Positions 59,242 through 64,000 of a stretch of 64,000 bases of DNA are shown piece after piece. Made by a program: the position numbers and the translations under genes. The notes under the pieces are model-generated. The model saw nothing but the letters and a program-made list of their open reading frames with translations. It made no database searches and had not been told where the DNA came from. Source of the stretch: JBBIQV01 sp964555285. GTDB taxonomy: Bacteria > Nitrospirota > Nitrospiria > Nitrospirales > Nitrospiraceae. Each line of letters starts with the position of its first letter. Within the stretch, counting starts at the first letter, position 1. Where the stretch lies: contig CAZKRM010000006.1 of assembly GCA_964555285.1 (NCBI GenBank), positions 69,096-133,095 on the forward strand, read 5' to 3'.

Positions 59242-62200
59242 ATGATCGCGCGACTCATTGAAGGGAGTGCCCGCAATCCGATCCTGGTCATCCTCTGTGT
59301 CTTGCTGTTGGCAGCCTGGGGCCTGTGGGCGGTGTTTCAGGTTCCGCTGGATGCGATCCCGGATCTGTCTGATGTCCAGGTGATCATCTACACCGAGTGG
59401 CAGGGGCGCAGTCCCACCTTGATCGAAGACCAAGTCACGTATCCGATCGTCACGTCCCTCCTGGCAGGCCCACGGGTGAAACGAGTCCGTGGGGTCTCGG
59501 AATACGGGGTTTCGTATGTCTACGTGATCTTCGAAGACCGGACCGACCTGTACTGGGCGCGGAGTCGCGTGCTCGAATATCTCCAAAAGCTGACCGGGAA
59601 GTTGCCCTCCGGAGTCACGCCGACCTTAGGTCCCGACGCGACCGGCGTCGGGTGGGTCTATCAATACGCCTTGGTGGATGAGTCCGGAACCCACGACCTG
59701 GCTCAGCTCCGCAGCCTTCAGGACTGGTACCTGCGCTACCAACTGGAAAGTGTGCCCGGCGTAGCAGAAGTGTCGGCGGTCGGTGGGTTCGTCAAACAGT
59801 ATCAGATCGAGGTGGATCCGAACACGCTGGCGGCCTATCGGTTGCCGATCAAGACGGTCATCGAGGCGGTCCGCAACAGCAATGCCGAGGTGAGCGGGCG
59901 CGTGCTGGAGATGGCCGGGACCGAGTATGTCATCCGGGGGCGGGGCTATCTGCGTTCGATCGAGGATCTCGAGCTGATTCCGGTCGGCACGGATCAACGC
60001 GGGACCCCTGTTTTGATTCGACACATCGCCCATGTCCAGGTCGGGCCGGACCAGCGTCGGGGCATCGCCGAGTTGGACGGGAAGGGGCAGACGGTCGGCG
60101 GTATCGTGATCATGCGGGCGGGCGAAAATGCGCTGGCCGTCATTGAGCGAGTCAAGGCGCGGCTTGCAGAGATCAGAACGACCTTGCCGGAGGGCGTGCA
60201 CATTGTCACGACCTATGATCGGTCTGACCTCATCCATCGCGCGATTACCGTTCTCCGCGAGAAGCTACTGGAAGAGAGTGTCATCGTCAGTCTGGTGGCG
60301 GTCCTGTTTCTCTTCCATTTCCGCAGCGCGCTGGTGGCCATTCTCATTCTGCCGGTCGCGGTCCTGCTGGCCTTTATCCCGATGGCCTACTTGAAGATCA
60401 CGTCCAACATCATGTCGCTCGGCGGGATCGCCATCGCCATCGGCGCGATGGTCGATGCCGCCATTGTGATGGTGGAGAACGCGCATAAACGGCTGGAACA
60501 AAGTGCTCATCCGAACAGGACAGAGACCATCATTGCGGCGGCCAAAGAAGTCGGCCGTCCCTTGTTCTTCTCGCTGCTGGTGATCGCGGTCTCGTTCCTG
60601 CCGATCTTTGCGCTGGAAGCCCAGGAGGGGCGGCTGTTCACACCGTTGGCCTACACCAAGACCTTTGCGATGCTCTTTGCCACCGCGCTCTCGGTGACGT
60701 TGGCGCCCGTGCTGATGGTGGTCCTGATCCGTGGTCGCATCCGAGCGGAAACCAAGAATCCGTTGAACTGGTTGCTGATCGCCCTGTATCGGCCCGTTCT
60801 CTCAGGCGCGCTGCATGTCCGATGGCTGACGCTTGGGCTGGCGGTGGCGGCAGTGGGACTCACGGCGCCGATCTTTTTCCGTCTCGGCGCGGAATTCATG
60901 CCGCCGCTGAACGAGGGGACCATCCTCTACATGCCGACCACCGTCCCTGGCCTCTCGATTCCTGAATCAGCCAAGGTCTTGCAGGTCCAGGATCAGTTGC
61001 TCTCGACCTTCCCTGAAGTGGAACGGGTGTTCGGCAAGATGGGGAAGGCTCCGACGGCCACCGATCCGGCCTTCGTTGGGATGGCCGAGATCACGGTCAC
61101 CCTCAAACCGGAAACGCAGTGGCGCCCCGGCATGACCTGGGATCGGTTACTGGATGAGATGGATGCCAAGCTCCGCATCCCAGGCTTTCCGAACATCTGG
61201 TGGATGCCGATCCAGACCCGCACTGAAATGATCACGACCGGTGTTCGGAGTCCGGTCGGGATTAAAGTCCTTGGACCGGATCTAAAGACGATCGAGCGAA
61301 TCGGCGTGGACATCGAGCAGGTCTTGGCGACCGTGCCAGGCACGAAAAGCGCATTTGCCGAACGGCTGAATGAAGGCTATTACCTGGATCTGATCGTGAA
61401 TCGGCGTGAAGCAGCCCGCTACGGCTTGGCAGTGGGAGATGTGCAAGCGGTGATCACCTCGGCCATCGGGGGAGAAACCGTGACGACCACGGTCGAAGGG
61501 CGCGAGCGGTATCCGGTCAATGTCCGCTACAAGCGCGAACTGCGCGATGATCCGAACCGACTCAAACGGGTGCTGATTCCCACGCCGAACGGTGCACAGA
61601 TCCCACTTGGGCAGATCGCGGAGATGGTGATCACACAGGGGCCGCCGTCAATTGCGGATGAGGCGGGGGCGCTGGCCGGTCTGGTGTCGGTCGCGGTCAG
61701 CGGCCGCGACCTGCGCGGCTATGTCCAAGATGCCCAGCGAGCGGTTCGAGAACGAGTCGCTCTGCCTGCCGGGTACCGGCTAGTCTGGACCGGTCAGTAT
61801 GAGCATCTGGTGCGAGCAGAAGAACGATTGAAGCTGGTCGTCCCCGTGACCCTGGCCGTGATCCTCTTACTCCTGTACCTCAATTTCCGATCGCTCGCGA
61901 AATCGCTGATCGTGCTCTTGTCCGTCCCCTTCGCCGCGATCGGCGCCATCTGGTACCTCGACTCTCTGGGCTACAACCTCAGCGTGGCAGTCTGGGTGGG
62001 GATCATCGCGCTGGCCGGCGTGGCGGCAGAGACCGGCGTGGTCATGTTGGTTTACTTGGATGAAGCCTACGAACGGCGCGTCCGCGAAGGCCGCATGGCA
62101 ACAGCCCAAGACTTGCGTGAGGCGATTATGGAAGGAGCCGTCCAGCGGGTGCGGCCCAAAATGATGACCGTCGCGGCGATCATGGGGGGCTTGCTCCCGA

Positions 62201-62373
62201 TCATGTGGACCAGCGGAACCGGAGCCGATGTGATGAAACGGATCGCCGCGCCGATGATCGGCGGGATGGTCAGCTCGACAGTGCTCACGCTCTTGGTGAT
62301 CCCCGTCCTCTATGCCTTATGGCGTGGGCCGCAGCCAAAGTCCGAGGCATACCCGTCAGACAGGCCAGGTTAG
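59242..62373 (+). CDS. cusA: Heavy-metal efflux RND pump (CusA type, Cu/Ag)
   Basis: A 1043-residue RND transporter of the heavy-metal class. The start VPLDAIPDLSDVQVIIYTEWQGRSPTLIEDQ is the HME signature. Porter-domain methionines in YMPTTVPG, FVGMAEITV and TEMITTGVRS line up with the CusA Met triad that binds Cu(I) and Ag(I). Twelve membrane helices are expected; the charged motif in the fourth (GAMVDAAIVMVENAHKRLE) is present. It starts 6 bases after the adaptor stop. It exports monovalent copper or silver, though zinc cannot be excluded by eye. Confidence 0.92.
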   Translation: MIARLIEGSARNPILVILCVLLLAAWGLWAVFQVPLDAIPDLSDVQVIIYTEWQGRSPTLIEDQVTYPIVTSLLAGPRVKRVRGVSEYGVSYVYVIFEDRTDLYWARSRVLEYLQKLTGKLPSGVTPTLGPDATGVGWVYQYALVDESGTHDLAQLRSLQDWYLRYQLESVPGVAEVSAVGGFVKQYQIEVDPNTLAAYRLPIKTVIEAVRNSNAEVSGRVLEMAGTEYVIRGRGYLRSIEDLELIPVGTDQRGTPVLIRHIAHVQVGPDQRRGIAELDGKGQTVGGIVIMRAGENALAVIERVKARLAEIRTTLPEGVHIVTTYDRSDLIHRAITVLREKLLEESVIVSLVAVLFLFHFRSALVAILILPVAVLLAFIPMAYLKITSNIMSLGGIAIAIGAMVDAAIVMVENAHKRLEQSAHPNRTETIIAAAKEVGRPLFFSLLVIAVSFLPIFALEAQEGRLFTPLAYTKTFAMLFATALSVTLAPVLMVVLIRGRIRAETKNPLNWLLIALYRPVLSGALHVRWLTLGLAVAAVGLTAPIFFRLGAEFMPPLNEGTILYMPTTVPGLSIPESAKVLQVQDQLLSTFPEVERVFGKMGKAPTATDPAFVGMAEITVTLKPETQWRPGMTWDRLLDEMDAKLRIPGFPNIWWMPIQTRTEMITTGVRSPVGIKVLGPDLKTIERIGVDIEQVLATVPGTKSAFAERLNEGYYLDLIVNRREAARYGLAVGDVQAVITSAIGGETVTTTVEGRERYPVNVRYKRELRDDPNRLKRVLIPTPNGAQIPLGQIAEMVITQGPPSIADEAGALAGLVSVAVSGRDLRGYVQDAQRAVRERVALPAGYRLVWTGQYEHLVRAEERLKLVVPVTLAVILLLLYLNFRSLAKSLIVLLSVPFAAIGAIWYLDSLGYNLSVAVWVGIIALAGVAAETGVVMLVYLDEAYERRVREGRMATAQDLREAIMEGAVQRVRPKMMTVAAIMGGLLPIMWTSGTGADVMKRIAAPMIGGMVSSTVLTLLVIPVLYALWRGPQPKSEAYPSDRPG

Positions 62374-62726
62374 AACGTGATGACCTGATACCCCGCACTG
62401 ACCAGTTTCTTGAAACTCGGATGGCCCTCGTACTCTCCCGCCAGCTTCACGCCGCAGGCCACCACCTTGTCCTTCACGCCGAAGGCCCCCGCACAGAACT
62501 CGCAGGCTCCGGCGATCCGATCTTTCACCGCGACATACAGTCCATGCAGCTTGTGATCGGGCTTTTCCAACTCAACGATCCACTTCGGCCCGGCGCCGTC
62601 GAAAATGAGCTGGACGTCGTCATGGGCATCCTTGAACTCCTTCACAGCCTCCAGCGCGTTCACGACCCGTCCGAGGCCTTCATGCGTCTCCGTATCTGCT
62701 AACACCACGATTGCTACCTTAGCCAT
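62370..62726 (-). CDS. DsrE family cytosolic protein
   Basis: A 118-residue DsrE-like protein: KVAIVVLADTETHEGLGRVVNAL, then a Cys pair in GACEFCAGAFG and Cys in VVACGVKL. Such small DsrE proteins carry or sense reactive sulfur. AAGGAGG lies just before the ATG 62726. It is convergent with, and overlaps the last 4 bases of, the RND pump gene. The family assignment is good; the role with copper is unknown. Confidence 0.8.
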   Translation of the reverse strand: MAKVAIVVLADTETHEGLGRVVNALEAVKEFKDAHDDVQLIFDGAGPKWIVELEKPDHKLHGLYVAVKDRIAGACEFCAGAFGVKDKVVACGVKLAGEYEGHPSFKKLVSAGYQVITF

Positions 62727-62928
62727 GTGTCTTCCTCCTTGTTGGATTGCAGATGAATGACGCTGTGTTTGTACCAGAGAGGACCTCGGCCACTCTGTGG
62801 GCTGGCTTACAAACCGGAGCAGTCGTTTTCTTTCAGAACCTGTGGGGTGCCTTACAGAAGAATGTCGCCTCACTCGGTAGGATCGTGCTCGGAATCAAAG
62901 GAACCCACAGTTCACAAGGAGGTGTGCC

Positions 62929-63138
62929 ATGACGTGCGAACGATGCGACGGACTGATGATGAGCGAGCGGATCTGCGATTTGAATGGGACTAGCGGTGAC
63001 GTATGTGTGGACGGCTATCGCTGTCTCCTCTGCGGCGACCTCGTGGATGCTGTGATTCTTGAGAATAGACATCAAGCTGCTTCCGTCCGCGTGACTACAC
63101 AGAAGGTACCACGCCTGCCGCGGCTTGTGGCGGCATAA
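62929..63138 (+). CDS. Small Cys-rich protein, zinc-ribbon-like
   Basis: A 69-residue protein with two CxxC knuckles: CERCDG near the N-terminus and CLLCGDL at about residues 32-36, plus a Cys in DVCVDG. The spacing is right for one zinc ribbon. A strong AAGGAGG site precedes the ATG. It heads a run of short genes toward the bufferin precursor. The function is unknown; metal binding is inferred from cysteines alone. Confidence 0.6.
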   Translation: MTCERCDGLMMSERICDLNGTSGDVCVDGYRCLLCGDLVDAVILENRHQAASVRVTTQKVPRLPRLVAA

Positions 63139-63150
63139 AGGAGACAGACC

Positions 63151-63393
63151 ATGATGTGCCAAGATGACCCCGTCACCGTCTTACGTGCGCAACTCCACCA
63201 ACTCCCTTGTCCGACGTGCGGGAATCACGACCTGGTCCCGATCCTCCAGTGCGACTACTACCCCGATGGATGCCTCTGGCTCGTCCGGTGCGATGCGTGC
63301 CGGACGCAGTACCACATCGATCATCGGAGTGTGCCAATTTTTGGCGGCAGACTCAAAGGCTGCAATTCGGAGGGAAGACGCGTTCAACCATGA
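63151..63393 (+). CDS. Small zinc-ribbon-like protein
   Basis: An 80-residue protein with CPTCGNHDLVP and VRCDACRTQYHI, two CxxC pairs spaced as in a zinc ribbon (about 30 residues apart). It follows the previous small Cys-rich gene after 12 bases, so the two are likely co-translated. A C-terminal Cys remains unpaired. I know of no characterised homologue. Confidence 0.6.
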   Translation: MMCQDDPVTVLRAQLHQLPCPTCGNHDLVPILQCDYYPDGCLWLVRCDACRTQYHIDHRSVPIFGGRLKGCNSEGRRVQP

Positions 63394-63421
63394 AGGCTGA
63401 CCGAAGAGAAGGGAGGCTCCC

Positions 63422-63610
63422 ATGCGAATCCACGAGGTGATGTCCACAGGCGTGGTCGCTGGAAGAACGACAGACACCGTGCGAGACGTCGTCGTGAAGA
63501 TGTTGAGCCGGCATCAGCATAACATCGCGCTCTTCATGTTTTCGAGAAACCCCGGCCACGGCCGGAACCGGTCGGTAAATGTAAGCCGGCTCACAGCCGC
63601 TGTTCCCTGA
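63422..63610 (+). pseudogene. Truncated CBS-domain fragment
   Basis: The first 34 codons read like a CBS-domain N-terminus (HEVMSTGVVAGRTTDTVRDVVVKMLSRH), starting from an ATG with GGGAGG upstream. After that the sequence loses the pattern and stops at 62 residues, far short of the 120-140 of a CBS pair. A palindrome CCGGCC-AC-GGCCGG (63552-63565) lies just past the break. A deletion or frameshift is likely; a genuine short protein is the alternative. Confidence 0.5.
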
Positions 63611-63786
63611 GAACGGTAGGATGCCGCTGACTAATCCAGTTGTGGAAATATGGCCAGCGAGGGAAACGACATGTCCCATCTAAAGAGAGGAGGAGCGCCT
63701 ATGCTCGATTCGTGAATCCAGCGAGACATGACTCCGCTCGGCATTCGTGTAGCTTCAAGCCAAAACAAACTCGAAAGGAGAATCAA
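63611..63786. other. Leader region of the bufferin gene
   Basis: This 176-base stretch has no real gene. A very strong AGGAGGAG ribosome site near 63690 leads into a 4-codon frame (ATG CTC GAT TCG TGA) and may be a remnant or a decoy. The bufferin ribosome site GAAAGGAG lies at 63774-63781. No clear sigma70 promoter was found. Confidence 0.4.
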
Positions 63787-64000
63787 ATGAACGCCAATAC
63801 GAAGAAGAACGCCGTCGTCCATTCCGCGCTGCTCGTCGCCTTGAGCCTGGTAGGAGCCCAAGCGGCTGCTGCGGCTCCAAAAGTACCGGAACTGCCTTCC
63901 GGGTGGGAAGCCTGTGGGGGCGTGGCCAAGGCCGGGATGAACGACTGCGCGGTCAAGACCAGCCTCCATTCCTGTGTGGGCATGGCCAAGAAAGATGGAG
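63787..64000 (+). CDS. bufA1: BufA1 (DUF2282) bufferin metallophore precursor, 3' end outside window
   Basis: The visible 71 codons show a signal peptide (VVHSALLVALSLVGAQAAAAA) followed by a DUF2282-type core: EACGGVAKAGMNDCAV and then HSCVGMAKKDG. This cysteine pattern is that of BufA1, a ribosomal peptide exported to the periplasm after an MNIO enzyme (BufB) with BufC turns cysteines into metal-binding thiooxazole-type groups; bufferins protect against copper. GAAAGGAG precedes the ATG. The gene is cut by the right edge, and BufB and BufC are expected just beyond it. It fits the copper/mercury setting. Confidence 0.85.
   Translation, partial: MNANTKKNAVVHSALLVALSLVGAQAAAAAPKVPELPSGWEACGGVAKAGMNDCAVKTSLHSCVGMAKKDG

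Noticed and set aside
1..64000. Search for CRISPR arrays, tRNA genes, insertion sequences and prophage genes
   Set aside because: No regularly spaced repeats, no T-loop/anticodon-stem set forming a cloverleaf, and no transposase, integrase or phage structural motif were seen. A manual scan can miss short or divergent elements.

Overview
The window is a GC-rich (about 60% by eye), gene-dense bacterial chromosome segment. Gene content and order suggest a Nitrospira-type member of the Nitrospirota: a split F0 ATP synthase cluster, a zapB-zapA-rny-TIGR00282-xseA-xseB-tlyA block, a COX24-like mini-protein, and several heavy-metal operons. This placement is an inference; no nitrification marker or rRNA gene lies in the window.

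Layout. 1-9065: a kinase/receiver protein cut by the left edge and lacking its phospho-acceptor residues, then rhomboid, DHH, LOG and CBS-PilZ genes on the minus strand, and on the plus strand a DUF692/MNIO protein, a tRNA-dihydrouridine synthase, Maf and a secreted unknown. 9274-16359: a type I restriction-modification locus (hsdM, hsdS, an AAA_14/DUF4143 ATPase, hsdR) carrying at least three independent inactivating lesions. 16409-24094: ABC exporter, COX24-like peptide, lipoprotein, nadB, lytic transglycosylase, pabC and pabB. 24379-26321: atpZ/I, atpB, atpE and atpF only, with a roughly 98-nt near-perfect hairpin between the first two. 26343-33467: larE, an M16 peptidase pair, rlmN and a TPR-lytic transglycosylase. 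33559-39674: cell division and nucleic-acid genes, including a 0.6-kb non-coding stretch after zapA. 39801-42971: epimerase, rhodanese, a locally AT-rich patch with cutA, and an M23 peptidase. 43186-48238: fhs, hflC and hflK, and a PiT transporter.

The last third is a metal and metalloid island. 47105-50515 (minus strand) is arsM-arsS-pit, which methylates arsenic and starts arsenosugar synthesis next to a phosphate/arsenate-type carrier. 50753-54955 (plus) is a mercury operon: MerR operator, merR, thioredoxin-like protein, a CopZ_N-MerT fusion, MerP-like HMA protein, AhpD-like protein, merA and a SHOCT protein. 55014-62373 has a secreted DsrE protein, a small secreted unknown, and a CusCBA-type copper/silver RND efflux system. 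62370-64000 has a second DsrE protein, two small Cys-rich zinc-ribbon-like proteins, a truncated CBS fragment, and at the right edge the start of a BufA1 (DUF2282) bufferin metallophore precursor. The modification genes for that precursor, if present, lie outside the window.

The strongest leads are the edge bufferin gene, the unusual mer operon composition, the decayed R-M locus with an embedded ATPase, the atpZ/atpB hairpin, and the kinase-like protein that has lost both phosphotransfer residues. No CRISPR array, tRNA, rRNA, insertion sequence or prophage was seen.
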